From the NCBI GenBank assembly GCA_903873485.1, contig CAIQOO010000175.1:1-64000 (forward strand): a DNA stretch of 64,000 bases, in the 5' to 3' direction. How positions within the stretch are numbered: the stretch's first letter is position 1; every line of letters starts with the position of its first letter. Made by a program: the position numbers and the translations under genes. Of this stretch, positions 9,842 through 19,325 are shown piece by piece. Under the pieces are notes generated by a model. That model did not search any database, had not been told where the DNA came from, and saw only the letters and a program-made list of their open reading frames with translations. Source of the stretch: an uncultured beta proteobacterium. Its GTDB lineage: Bacteria > Pseudomonadota > Gammaproteobacteria > Burkholderiales > Burkholderiaceae_C.

Positions 9842-9937
9842 GCTTGTGTGAAATACCACAGTTTGCGTGAAATACAACCGTTTGCGTGAAATACAACCGT
9901 TTGCGTGAAATACAACCGTTTGCGTGAAATACCACCG
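9842..9937. repeat. Tandem array of five 19-bp units
   Basis: The unit gtttgcgtgaaatacaacc occurs three times perfectly, with a variant copy at each end (units one and five). Units abut without spacers, so it is a satellite-like array and not a CRISPR. It begins just after the EamA stop codon. Confidence 0.9.
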
Positions 9938-10082
9938 TTCGTGGTGAGCTTTGTCGAACCACATCCCCTTCGACTGCGCTCAGGGTGAACGGATTGATCA
10001 TTGGCCCTTCGACTGCGCTCAGGGTGAACGGATTGATCATTGGCCCTTCGACTGCGCTCAGGGTGAGCGGATACATCATTGG
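9938..10082. repeat. REP-like palindrome followed by three 39-bp direct repeats
   Basis: A GTTCGTGGTGAGCTTTGTCGAACCAC inverted repeat (9938-9963) is the widespread REP-type hairpin. Three tandem 39-bp units follow (9966-10004, 10005-10043, 10044-10082), each starting CCCTTCGACTGCGCTCAGGG. With the 19-bp array this fills the gap between the EamA gene and the next signalling gene; I see no gene in it. Confidence 0.85.
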
Positions 10083-10188
10083 CGAACCCCATGGCATGTC
10101 TTGGGCGCTGACCTAGTTTGATACGATACTTGCCCCCTCACGCCTGAACGCCCCGGTTTCAGATCGACCGACACACGACACATCGCCC

Positions 10189-11748
10189 GTGGAACCATTG
10201 CCGCTGAATTCTGCCCCGACCAAGCCTTGGCAAGCCGTCGGTGCTTCGTTTCGGCACTGGCCGATCCGGCGCAAGCTGTTTGTGGCTTTTCTGGCGGTTT
10301 TTACCGCTACTTTCATGCTGAACTGGGCGGCCTCGGGCTGGCTGCTGGCCCGGGTGGTGCAGCGCCTGGTCGAAAAAGAGCTGGAAAGCAGCACCCAAGT
10401 GCTTGAGAGCATGGTCAAGATGTCGGTTGATACCTCCATCGCCAGTTACCTGCGCGGCATTGCCGAGAAAAACACCGAACTGGTGGCGGCACTGCAGGCC
10501 CGGGTGCAGATTGGCGAGATGGATGAAGCCACCGCCCGGCGCCATGCCGCTGAAGTGTTGCTGACGCAGCGCATCGGCAACTCCGGCTATATCTATGTGC
10601 TTGATGGCAAGGGCATCATTCGCGTGCACCCCAAAGCCGAATTGCGCGGAGCCGACCTGACCGGGCACGCTTTCATCCGCGAGCAGATGCGCCAGCACCA
10701 CGGCTACCTCGAATATCAGTGGGCCAACCCCGGCGAGGTCCAGTCGCGCCCGAAAGCGCTCTACATGACCTACTTTGCGCCCTGGGACTGGATCATTTCG
10801 GTGTCGTCGTACCGCACCGAGTTCCGCCACCTGGTCAAAACCTCCGACTTTCGCGCCCGAATTCTGGACCTGCGCTTTGGCGAAACCGGCTACCCCTACC
10901 TGATGGACGCGCAGGGCACGCTGCTGGTGCATCCGTCCATGGAAGGCAAAAACATCCTGCAGTCGCGCGACTCCAGCGGGCGCGAATTCATTCGTGAAAT
11001 GGTGGAGAAAAAAAACGGACGCATCATTTATCCGTGGCAGAACCCCGACGAATCGGTGGCCCGCGAGAAACTGGTGGTGTTTCGCTACATCCCGGAGATG
11101 GACTGGATCATCGCATCGTCGAGTTACCTGGAAGAGTTCAACCGCGCCACCGACCAGTTCGCCTGGATCATGGGCGGCGCCCTGTTGCTGTCGTTGCTGC
11201 TGGCGGGGGCCGCCACCTTTGCCATCAGCCGCTCATTGACCCGGCCGCTGATGAACCTGACCGCCCGGGTGTCCCATGTCGGCAATGGTTCGCTGGAGTT
11301 GCTGCCGGTTGACAGTGCCGATGAAGTCGGCGAACTGGCGGCCACCATCAACGGCTTTCTGACCCGGATTCAGCACAGCCAGAGCAGCCTGGAAGCGTCC
11401 GAACTGCGGCATCGGCGGCTGTTCGAGAATGCCGTCGAGGGCATTTTTCAGAGCACGCCAGCGGGCCGCTTCATGGCCGCCAACCCCAGCATGGCGCATA
11501 TCCTGGGCTACGCTTCTGCCGAGGCGTTTTTGCAACAAGTGGGCAACAGCGGGGCCGGGCTGTTTGTGGATGTGCGTGCCCACGACGATCTGTGGCGGCA
11601 ACTGGGTGCCACCAATGTGGTGCGCGACTTTCAGACCGAGTTTCGCACCCAGGATGGTCACACCATCTGGGTCAAAATCAATGCCCGAGCTGTCCGCAGT
11701 GGCGAAAACATCGATTATCTGGAAGGTTTTCTGACCGATGTCACCTAA
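10189..11748 (+). CDS. Cache-HAMP-PAS sensor half of a split diguanylate cyclase
   Basis: 519 residues: a membrane segment (about 29-50), a periplasmic region with two Cache-like modules (GYIYVLDGKGIIRVHP; GYPYLMDAQGTLLVHPS), a second membrane segment (about 325-345), HAMP, and a PAS domain ending GFLTDVT. The frame then hits TAA at 11746-11748. Translation of the same frame past the stop gives EKHQREALLEQQ, the normal continuation of such proteins, joined to a GAF-like and GGDEF region. A single base change in TAC or TAT would explain it. The product as read is a membrane sensor with no output domain. The start is a GTG with a weak binding site. Confidence 0.8.
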   Translation: MEPLPLNSAPTKPWQAVGASFRHWPIRRKLFVAFLAVFTATFMLNWAASGWLLARVVQRLVEKELESSTQVLESMVKMSVDTSIASYLRGIAEKNTELVAALQARVQIGEMDEATARRHAAEVLLTQRIGNSGYIYVLDGKGIIRVHPKAELRGADLTGHAFIREQMRQHHGYLEYQWANPGEVQSRPKALYMTYFAPWDWIISVSSYRTEFRHLVKTSDFRARILDLRFGETGYPYLMDAQGTLLVHPSMEGKNILQSRDSSGREFIREMVEKKNGRIIYPWQNPDESVAREKLVVFRYIPEMDWIIASSSYLEEFNRATDQFAWIMGGALLLSLLLAGAATFAISRSLTRPLMNLTARVSHVGNGSLELLPVDSADEVGELAATINGFLTRIQHSQSSLEASELRHRRLFENAVEGIFQSTPAGRFMAANPSMAHILGYASAEAFLQQVGNSGAGLFVDVRAHDDLWRQLGATNVVRDFQTEFRTQDGHTIWVKINARAVRSGENIDYLEGFLTDVT

Positions 11749-11769
11749 GAAAAACACCAGCGCGAAGCC

Positions 11770-12840
11770 TTGCTGGAGCAGCAACGGCAGCTTGAGAGCC
11801 GGGTGCAGGAGCGCACCCTCGAATTGCGCCTGGGCATTGCTCGGCTGGAGCGACACAACAAGCAAATTGCCGATCTGCATGAATTTACCGAGATGCTGCA
11901 ACTTTGCACCACACTGGCCGAGAGCATTCCAGTCATCGAGGCGTTTTTCCCGCGCCTGTTCCCCGGCACCACCGCCATGCTGTTTTTGATGGATGCACAA
12001 ACCGGGCTGCTGATGCCTTTTGTGCACAGCGCCGGCTTTGGTTTTGCGCTGCAGGCCTGCTGGGCCTTGCGCGAAGGCAAGCCCTATGTGCATGCCGCCG
12101 AGGGTGGCCGTCCGCGCTGCGCCCATCTGGAGAACCAGGCCGGTGCCGACAGCCTGTGCCTGCCGGTGATGGCGGGCGGCGAGGTGCATGGCCTGATTCA
12201 GGTGCTGGGCCGGGAAGTCATCGGCGATGAGTTTCAGCGCCACGCCAACAATGTAGCCGAGCACCTGGCGCTGGCGATTGCCACGCTCAAGCTCCAGGTG
12301 CGCCTGCGCGAGCAATCGATCCGCGATCCGCTGACCGGGCTGTACAACCGGCGCTATCTGGATGAAGTGGCGCCCAGGGAACTGCAAACCGCCGCCCGTC
12401 AGGGCCAGCCGCTGGGGCTGGCGATGTTTGACATTGACCACTTCAAGCGCTTCAACGACGAACATGGCCATGACACCGGCGATGAAGTGCTGCGCCAGCT
12501 CACCCGTTTTGTGGCGACCCGGCTGCGCGCCTCGGACCTGGCTTTCCGGATTGGCGGAGAAGAGTTTTTGCTGCTGCTGCCGCAGTCCAATATCGAGGAT
12601 ACGCTGGCCAAAATGGAGCGCCTGCGCCAGCAGGTGGCGCAAGACCTGCACGTCGGGCACGGGCACCTGCGGCTGGCGGTGACCATTTCGGCCGGTGTTG
12701 CCAGCTTTGCAGTCCATGGCAAGAGCCTCGATGATTTGCTGAAAGCGGCGGATGCGGCGATGTACCAGGCCAAGGCGGCCGGGCGCAATCGGGTTGAACT
12801 GGCTGCTGCACTACCGCCGGTGGCGGTAGATCAGGGCTGA
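11770..12840 (+). CDS. GGDEF output half of the split diguanylate cyclase
   Basis: This frame is exactly in phase with the preceding sensor gene and is separated from it only by the TAA at 11746. It encodes a coiled-coil linker (QRQLESRVQERTLELRLG), a GAF-like region (about 40-180) and a GGDEF domain with GGEEF (about 261) and an RxxD I-site (RASD) upstream. A TTG at 11770 could restart translation but its binding site is weak. I infer that the ancestral gene spanned 10189-12840 (883 residues). If both parts are made, this half is a soluble cyclase uncoupled from its periplasmic sensor. Confidence 0.75.
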   Translation: MLEQQRQLESRVQERTLELRLGIARLERHNKQIADLHEFTEMLQLCTTLAESIPVIEAFFPRLFPGTTAMLFLMDAQTGLLMPFVHSAGFGFALQACWALREGKPYVHAAEGGRPRCAHLENQAGADSLCLPVMAGGEVHGLIQVLGREVIGDEFQRHANNVAEHLALAIATLKLQVRLREQSIRDPLTGLYNRRYLDEVAPRELQTAARQGQPLGLAMFDIDHFKRFNDEHGHDTGDEVLRQLTRFVATRLRASDLAFRIGGEEFLLLLPQSNIEDTLAKMERLRQQVAQDLHVGHGHLRLAVTISAGVASFAVHGKSLDDLLKAADAAMYQAKAAGRNRVELAAALPPVAVDQG

Positions 12841-12963
12841 AAATGCCACATTCGTTATCGCTACTTTGGCAATATCGCGCAAGCCAAAGCCAATCGCGTT
12901 TTGCCGCTGATCCAAGGTGCGATACTTGCTTTCATACGCTTGAAACACTTTTAAAATTTGTCT

Positions 12964-15261
12964 ATGAACAACAGTTTTTGGAACCATTTGCGGCGCGGCA
13001 TGCTGGTGTTGATGCTGGTGTTGTCCGGTACTGCTGCCGTAGCCGATGTGCCAAGTCAGCTTGAGTCTGCCTTGGCCCGTGGCGTGCAACTGCGCCAGCT
13101 TGGCCAGCTCGATTTGTCGATCGATGTCCTGACGCAAGCGACCGCGCTGCCTGCGACCGACCAGCAGCGCATGCGGCTGTTTGGGGAACTTGGCGCATCG
13201 CTCAGGCAGGCGCGTCGGCTTGACCCTGCCGCCACTGCGCTCAAAGCCGCTTATGGCGCAGCCAGCGGCGCGCAGCGCGCCGTTTATGCACTTGAACTGG
13301 GACATCTTTCGGTGCTGCTCAAGCAGCCCGAGGAATCCCGGCGTTATTACACCGAGGCGCAACAGCTTGCCGGCCATGACTTTGTGCGCCTTGGCGCGGC
13401 GCTAAGCCTGGCGCGGATGATGCCGGGGCCGGATAGCCTGCATCGGCTGCAACTGCTGCTCGATGACATCGGCAAAAGCCGTGGCACCGACACCGAGCGC
13501 GCCGCGCTGTATTTAAACCTCGGCCACCAGGCGCAGGCATTGGGCGAGGCCGGGCTGGCATTGGTCTACCAAAGTCTGGCGCAGGCGCGCAAGCTGTCTG
13601 AGCCCGGCGCGCCCAGCCGGCTGCAGATTGAAGCGCTCGATGCCATGGCGCAGTTGTACGAAACCCAGCGGCACCATGCCGAAGCGCTGGCCCTGACCCG
13701 CCAGGCACTGGAACTGCTGGCACCAATGCCGGCCAGCGCGGTGGGCGATTTGTTGCTGGCGCTGGAGTCGCGCCAGGGCCGCCTGTACACCCTGCAAGGT
13801 CAGCCGGGCCGGGCTTTGGCTGCGTATCAACGCGCGACCGACCAGCTTGAACTGCAACGTCTGGATATTCCGATCGAGCATGACGATGGCAGTTCGTCTT
13901 TTCGCCAAACCTTTGAGCCAATTTACCTCGGGCTGCTGGACGCACTGCTGACTGCCGCCGACAACAGCGCAGATGCGGATGCGCGCGCCAGCTACTTGCG
14001 CCGTGCCCTGGACGCAGCCGAGTTGCTCAAGCAATCCGAGATGCAGGATTATTTGGGCGACCGTTGTACCGTCGATACCGTCAAGGGCGGCACTGCCACG
14101 GTCATTGCGCCGCAAACAGCGGTGCTGTACCCGATCATCTTGGCCGACCGGGTTGAACTGCTGCTGCAAACCCAAAGCGGCATTGCACGCTTTGGCAGTC
14201 GCGTGGCCGGACCCCTGGTGCGCAGTGTGGCCAACAGCCTGGCCAAAGACCTGCGCAACGGCGGCGTCAACTTCATCGGGCGCTCCCGGCAACTTTACGA
14301 CTGGCTGCTGCGGCCACTGGAGCCATTCATGGCTGCCAACCAGATCACCACCCTGGTGCTGGTGCCCGATGGGGCGCTGCGGCTGGTGCCCCTGGGTGCG
14401 CTGCACGACGGCCAGCAGTTTGCCATCGAAAAATTTGCCATCAGCACCGTTACCGGTCTGTCGATGACCAATACCACCGCACCTTCAGCGAAGAATCCGG
14501 TCGCACTGGTGGCCGGAGCCGGGCAGTTTGGACCGGTGGTGGACAAACTGATGCAAACCAAATTGGGCCAGAATTTGGTCGCCGAGGTGACCAGGCAGAG
14601 CCGTGGCGAGGGTCAGGCGGCTAGCCGCATGCTGCGTTCGCCGGTGCTGCCGATGAGCACTGAATCGGTGCAAACGCCGGCCACGCTGGTACGTTCGCTG
14701 CGCGAGGCACTGGCTTTGCCGGGTGTTGCCAAAGAGGTTGAAGCCGTCAGCCGGATTTTGCCGGGCACCCGGCTGTTTGATGCCGGTTTTACCCTGGATG
14801 CCTTTCGGGATGCGACCGGGTCTGGTGCTTTCAAAATTGTGCATGTTGCCTCGCATGGCATGTTTGGCGGTTCGGCCGATGCCAGTTATGTGCTGGCCTA
14901 TGATGATTTTTTGACGCTCGATGGTCTGCAGGCGTTGCTCAAGGCAGACCAGTTTCGCAAGCAGCCGATCGAATTGCTGAGCCTGTCGGCCTGCGAGACA
15001 GCCGAGGGCAATGACCGCGCGCCGCTGGGCATTTCCGGTGCCGCCATCAAGGCGCGCGCCAAGAGTGTGCTGGGAACCTTGTGGCCAGTTGACGATGAGG
15101 CCGCCGTCAGGGTGATGACGCAGTTTTATGGCGGTTTGACACAAAGCCATTTGTCCAAGGCGCAGGCGCTGCGGGCGGCCCAGGTTGAATTGATTCAGAC
15201 CAAGGAATTTGCCCATCCTTTCTTTTGGGCACCGTTTGTACTGATAGGCAACTGGTTATGA
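12964..15261 (+). CDS. Exported TPR-CHAT caspase-like protein
   Basis: 765 residues. An N-terminal signal peptide (GMLVLMLVLSGTAAVA, cleavage likely near ADV) is followed by about 300 residues of TPR-like helical repeats and a C-terminal CHAT peptidase domain. The catalytic dyad is visible: His631 in VHVASHGMFGG and Cys677 in LSLSACETAEG. CHAT domains are caspase-clan cysteine proteases. ATG at 12964 is preferred over the TTG six bases upstream; no good Shine-Dalgarno is seen. The stop overlaps the next gene by ATGA, so the CHAT protein, the TpsA exoprotein and TpsB form one operon. I infer a periplasmic or surface protease that processes or senses the secreted partner; the substrate is unknown. 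Confidence 0.88.
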   Translation: MNNSFWNHLRRGMLVLMLVLSGTAAVADVPSQLESALARGVQLRQLGQLDLSIDVLTQATALPATDQQRMRLFGELGASLRQARRLDPAATALKAAYGAASGAQRAVYALELGHLSVLLKQPEESRRYYTEAQQLAGHDFVRLGAALSLARMMPGPDSLHRLQLLLDDIGKSRGTDTERAALYLNLGHQAQALGEAGLALVYQSLAQARKLSEPGAPSRLQIEALDAMAQLYETQRHHAEALALTRQALELLAPMPASAVGDLLLALESRQGRLYTLQGQPGRALAAYQRATDQLELQRLDIPIEHDDGSSSFRQTFEPIYLGLLDALLTAADNSADADARASYLRRALDAAELLKQSEMQDYLGDRCTVDTVKGGTATVIAPQTAVLYPIILADRVELLLQTQSGIARFGSRVAGPLVRSVANSLAKDLRNGGVNFIGRSRQLYDWLLRPLEPFMAANQITTLVLVPDGALRLVPLGALHDGQQFAIEKFAISTVTGLSMTNTTAPSAKNPVALVAGAGQFGPVVDKLMQTKLGQNLVAEVTRQSRGEGQAASRMLRSPVLPMSTESVQTPATLVRSLREALALPGVAKEVEAVSRILPGTRLFDAGFTLDAFRDATGSGAFKIVHVASHGMFGGSADASYVLAYDDFLTLDGLQALLKADQFRKQPIELLSLSACETAEGNDRAPLGISGAAIKARAKSVLGTLWPVDDEAAVRVMTQFYGGLTQSHLSKAQALRAAQVELIQTKEFAHPFFWAPFVLIGNWL

Positions 15262-18200
15262 GAACGCTTGGGGCAAACATGGTTTACCGCCAGTCAAGGC
15301 TGATTTGCGCGCTGGGCAAAGCCGGGCTTGGCATGGCCGCCGCCGTGGTGCTGCACGGCGCCGGGCTGGCCCAGATCCGCACCGACAGCAGCCTGGGTCA
15401 GTCAGCCCAAACATTGGCCGGTCCGGCCTATGTGATACCGCAGTCGCTTGGCCGGCTCGCCGGGAGCAACCTTTTTCACAGTTTTCAGAGCTTCAATATC
15501 AACACCGGCGAATCGGCCAATTTCACCACCACCACGGCGGGTCTTGGCAATGTCATCAGCCGGGTCACTGGCGGCACAATGTCCCAGATCAATGGCCTGA
15601 TCGCCCTGACGGCAATTGGTGCCGCGCCCAATTTTTACTTCATCAACCCGGCCGGGGTGACTTTCGGCGCGGGTGCCTCGGTTGATGTACCGGGTGCGTT
15701 TCATGTCAGCACCGCCAACTACCTCAAGTTTCCCGACGGCAGGCTTTATGCAGACACCTCAAGTGCCAGCACTTTTTCGAGTGCCGATCCGGTGGCATTT
15801 GGTTTCTTGGGTGACAGCCGTGCGTCGATTCTGGTCAAGGACAGTGTGCTGCATAACGCAGCGGGCGACATCACGTTGGTGGCGGGTGATCTGGCAGTTG
15901 ACAATGCAGCGTTGTGGACTGGCAGTGGCGACATCCGCGTTTCAGCCATCGGTTCCGACCCGACCGAGGCGAGTCTGCGCGATGCACTGCCACTTGCCGA
16001 CGGTCGTCTGGAAATGAACAATGGCAGTTTCCTATACAGCGGCGCGCTGGCGCAGTCTGCTGGCGGCAATATCATGATCGCAGCGGGTAATGCCAGCCTC
16101 CAGGGTGGCGCGCAAGTGATGACTGACAGCACCAGCGCCCGACCGGCAGGGTCCATCACGGCAGAACTTGGCAGCCTGGTGATTGACGGGCGCAGCGCAA
16201 CAAGCTCGACCGGCATCACCAGTTTGGCGGCCAAATACGATGTTGGCGCTGGCGGGAATGTGGCGGTAACGGCGCGCGGCGCAATGCAGATACTGGGCGG
16301 CGGCATGGTCAACTCTGAAACTTATGGGTTGGGTGCGGCTGGCAATGTGGCTGTCAAGGCCGGCTCGTTGCTGCTGGACGGAATCGGGCATGCAAACGCG
16401 GCCCGCATCTCCAGCCGCAGCGGGCTCGGTGCGATCGGCAATGCGGGATCTGTTGCCGTCGATGTTGCCGATTCAATCGTGCTGTCGAACGCCAGCAGGA
16501 TAATCAGCGACAGCCAGGATGCCGGTCAGGCCGGCAACATTATCTTGCGCGCCGGAAATGATATTCGCATCCTCTCCGGCAGCGTTGTGGCCTCCGATAC
16601 CTATGCCGCTGGCAATGCGGGAAACATCGACCTGTCGGCACGAAACCTGACGGTTGACGGCACTGGCAGCAAGCTGCTGACCCGGGTATCGAGTCAGGCG
16701 TTTGCTGGCAGTCTGGGCAATGCTGGCTCGATCCACGTCAGCACTTCGGATGCCTTGAACCTGATCAACGGCGGCAAGATCATCAGCGACACCGATAGCG
16801 TGGGCAAGGCAGGTGACATAAGTGTGGCTACCGGCACTCTATTGCTGGATGGCCGTGACTCCACACTTTCGACGGGCATTTTCAGTTCTGCCAGTTTTGA
16901 CAGCAGCGGCAATGGTGGCATGGTCGATGTCCGTGTCGCTGGCGATGCGCAAATATTGCAATCCGCCAGGGTAGGTTCTGATACTTGGAGCAAGGGTCGT
17001 GGTGGCGACATTTTTCTCAGTGCCAACAACCTGCTGATTGATAGCTTGGGCAGCCCTTACGGAGCGGCCATCAGTTCAGGTGCCAATGAGTCCAGCAGCG
17101 GCGATGGCGGATCGGTCGCAGTTGATGTGGCGGGACATCTGCAACTTATCAACTCCGGCCAAATCTCGGCTACCACCTGGGCATCTGGCAATGCAGGCGC
17201 GGTGTCTGTAACAGCGGGCATGCTGACGATCAACGATAAGGGTAAGGGTGGTACTGCAGGCATTGATAGCTCCAGCTTGTCGATTGGGGGCAACACAAAA
17301 CTCGGTAATACCGGACAGGTATCGGTAACAGTTTCCGGTGATGCCCTGTTGGCATATGGCGGTGTCATTCAGTCGAGCACACAAGCCAACTTTGCATCAG
17401 AGACAGACCAGAATAGTCGATCTGTTGCCGGATCAAGCAGCCGAGCCGGTGACATCAAAATTGTTATCGGCGGTGAATTGAGAGTCGAAGAAAAAGCAGT
17501 AATTAACTCCACAACGTTTGGCACCAGCAACAGTGGCAACATCGAAATCCAAGTTGGTGGAAACATGATTGTGGGTGTTGATGGGTTGATCACTTCCGCA
17601 ACACTTGGCACTGGCAATGGTGGCAGCGTTGGAATTAAAGTGGCTGGAAACATGAACATTGGTGCTGATGGGTTGGTCACTTCCGGAACATATGGAATTG
17701 GCAATGGTGGCAGCATCGGAATTAAGGTGGCTGGCAACATGAATATCGACGTTGATGGGTTCATCGATTCCTCGACAACCGGAGTCGGCAATAGCGGCAA
17801 TATTGGAATTCATGTATCTGGAAATTTGAATGTTGGCAGTGGCGCGTGGATAGCATCACACACATTGGGCAGTGGGGCAGCCGGCAACCTTGACATTTCA
17901 GCGAGTCAGTTGGCAATGGCTGGAGGCAGAGTCGGAGTCGGAGTCGGGCATGACGCCTGGATACTGAGCGACTCTCTTGGTTCCGGTGCCGCTGGTCGGA
18001 TTGATGTGACAGCCAGCAAGAGTATTGAGTTAGCCGAAAACAGTTGGATTACCTCGGATGCCCGCGGCAGCGGCCACGCCGGGACGGTTTCGGTAAATGC
18101 CCCTGACATCCGCATTGGCGGCACAGGCATGGTTCGGGGTGCCGCGATCTCAAGCAGTGCTTTTTCAACGGGTGATGCCGGACGGGTCGAAGTGAATGCC

Positions 18201-19325
18201 CAGACCGTGACGGTCATGGGAGGAAATACGGTTTATCCGACCGGCATTGAAGGTCGAAGCGGGAAAGTGGCATCGGGCAATGCCGGAACGGTCGTGGTAA
18301 ACACCAGTGGTGCTCTTCGTGTACTTGGGGGTGGCGCTATTGCGTCAAGTACAGAGTTGTCAGGACGTGGCGGCGAGGTGCAGGTTAAAGCAGGTTCGAT
18401 TGAGGTCAGCGGCGAAGGCAGTCAGATTGGTGCTGCCGCCAAGGCAACATCTACCGGTCAGCCCGGCAATGTCTCGGTTCGCACCGATGGCGCATTGGTA
18501 CTTGCATCCGGTGGCAGCTTGAGCATCCAGAATGATGGCAACAGCACTCAGCCGTCATCGGTGTCGCCGTCTCTGCTAAGCGTACAAGCGGCGCAATTGA
18601 GCCTGGTGGATGGTGGCTCGATCAAGGCCAATGCCACCGGCAATGTGGCGGCGGGTTCGCTCCAGATCAAGGTCGGCGACCACTTGTCCCTCGACGGGAG
18701 CAGCATCAATACCAGCGCCAATAGCGGAAATGGTGGCCCAATCAGCATCTCGGTGGGCGAGCTGCTCACCCTGAGCCGTTCCCAGATCACCACTTCGGTG
18801 CTGGGCACGGCGGGCAGTGGCGGCGACATTCATGTCGGCACCAACGCACTGGTGATGAATTCTGGCTTCATTCAGGCCAACACCGCCGCCAGCAATGCTT
18901 CGGGGGGTCTGGTGGGCATTGATGTGCAAACCCTGGTGGCCAGCGGCAACACGCTGTTTGTCGGTGGCCAGGTACCCTATGAGTTTGCACCCGGCGTGTT
19001 TGGCTTTAACGTGGTGCAGGCGGCCGCACCCACCGGGGTCAGTGGCACCATCGCAATTACCAGCCCGGTGCTTGATGTATCGGGCAGTCTGCGCGGACTT
19101 GACGCGCAGGTGCTGGATTCGGGTGGGCTCGGCCGCAACCCCTGCCAGACCACCGGCGGCAGTTCGCTGGTGCAGATCGGACGCGGTGGCTTGCCAGCTT
19201 CTAGCCGGGGGCTGCTCGGTGCCGACATGGTGATGCCGGTTGCGGATGTTGCGCCCCAGTGGCCGTTGCCAGGCCCGCCAAAAACCACCGCACCGGCCTG
19301 GCTGCGAACCGGAGGGTGCAGATGA
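15258..19325 (+). CDS. TpsA-type filamentous haemagglutinin-like exoprotein
   Basis: 1355 residues. A long signal peptide (to about GAGLAQ) leads into the TPS domain (about residues 45-190), recognised by FINPAGVTFGAG, a variant of the NPNG motif used for TpsB-dependent secretion. The rest is a repetitive beta-helix, rich in Gly, Asn and Ser, with repeats such as GNGGSIGIKVAGNMNI. The C-terminus has NPCQTTGGSSLVQIGRGGLP, an ending I associate with haemagglutination-domain proteins partnered with CHAT genes. The start is fixed by the ATGA overlap with the CHAT gene. It should be secreted through the TpsB encoded immediately downstream and act at the surface, perhaps in adhesion. Confidence 0.92.
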   Translation: MRTLGANMVYRQSRLICALGKAGLGMAAAVVLHGAGLAQIRTDSSLGQSAQTLAGPAYVIPQSLGRLAGSNLFHSFQSFNINTGESANFTTTTAGLGNVISRVTGGTMSQINGLIALTAIGAAPNFYFINPAGVTFGAGASVDVPGAFHVSTANYLKFPDGRLYADTSSASTFSSADPVAFGFLGDSRASILVKDSVLHNAAGDITLVAGDLAVDNAALWTGSGDIRVSAIGSDPTEASLRDALPLADGRLEMNNGSFLYSGALAQSAGGNIMIAAGNASLQGGAQVMTDSTSARPAGSITAELGSLVIDGRSATSSTGITSLAAKYDVGAGGNVAVTARGAMQILGGGMVNSETYGLGAAGNVAVKAGSLLLDGIGHANAARISSRSGLGAIGNAGSVAVDVADSIVLSNASRIISDSQDAGQAGNIILRAGNDIRILSGSVVASDTYAAGNAGNIDLSARNLTVDGTGSKLLTRVSSQAFAGSLGNAGSIHVSTSDALNLINGGKIISDTDSVGKAGDISVATGTLLLDGRDSTLSTGIFSSASFDSSGNGGMVDVRVAGDAQILQSARVGSDTWSKGRGGDIFLSANNLLIDSLGSPYGAAISSGANESSSGDGGSVAVDVAGHLQLINSGQISATTWASGNAGAVSVTAGMLTINDKGKGGTAGIDSSSLSIGGNTKLGNTGQVSVTVSGDALLAYGGVIQSSTQANFASETDQNSRSVAGSSSRAGDIKIVIGGELRVEEKAVINSTTFGTSNSGNIEIQVGGNMIVGVDGLITSATLGTGNGGSVGIKVAGNMNIGADGLVTSGTYGIGNGGSIGIKVAGNMNIDVDGFIDSSTTGVGNSGNIGIHVSGNLNVGSGAWIASHTLGSGAAGNLDISASQLAMAGGRVGVGVGHDAWILSDSLGSGAAGRIDVTASKSIELAENSWITSDARGSGHAGTVSVNAPDIRIGGTGMVRGAAISSSAFSTGDAGRVEVNAQTVTVMGGNTVYPTGIEGRSGKVASGNAGTVVVNTSGALRVLGGGAIASSTELSGRGGEVQVKAGSIEVSGEGSQIGAAAKATSTGQPGNVSVRTDGALVLASGGSLSIQNDGNSTQPSSVSPSLLSVQAAQLSLVDGGSIKANATGNVAAGSLQIKVGDHLSLDGSSINTSANSGNGGPISISVGELLTLSRSQITTSVLGTAGSGGDIHVGTNALVMNSGFIQANTAASNASGGLVGIDVQTLVASGNTLFVGGQVPYEFAPGVFGFNVVQAAAPTGVSGTIAITSPVLDVSGSLRGLDAQVLDSGGLGRNPCQTTGGSSLVQIGRGGLPASSRGLLGADMVMPVADVAPQWPLPGPPKTTAPAWLRTGGCR
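17559..17830 (+). repeat. 87-bp internal repeats in the tpsA gene
   Basis: Three consecutive 29-residue units beginning NM(I/N)(V/I) and ending GIKVAG or GIHVSG, plus a fourth partial one, are conserved at the DNA level. They correspond to rungs of the predicted beta-helix. The stretch is visibly less GC-rich than the gene's ends, which hints at recent expansion. Confidence 0.75.

Noticed and set aside
9842-9937. CRISPR-like array
   Set aside because: The 19-bp units abut directly with no unique spacers, and no cas genes are near.
9666-10097. Minus-strand frames across the satellite arrays
   Set aside because: They encode short periodic peptides from non-coding repeats, with no binding site.
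11233-12717. Long minus-strand open frame (494 codons) opposite the split cyclase
   Set aside because: Same shadow effect. The plus strand carries HAMP, PAS and GGDEF motifs, and the opposite frame has no recognisable content.
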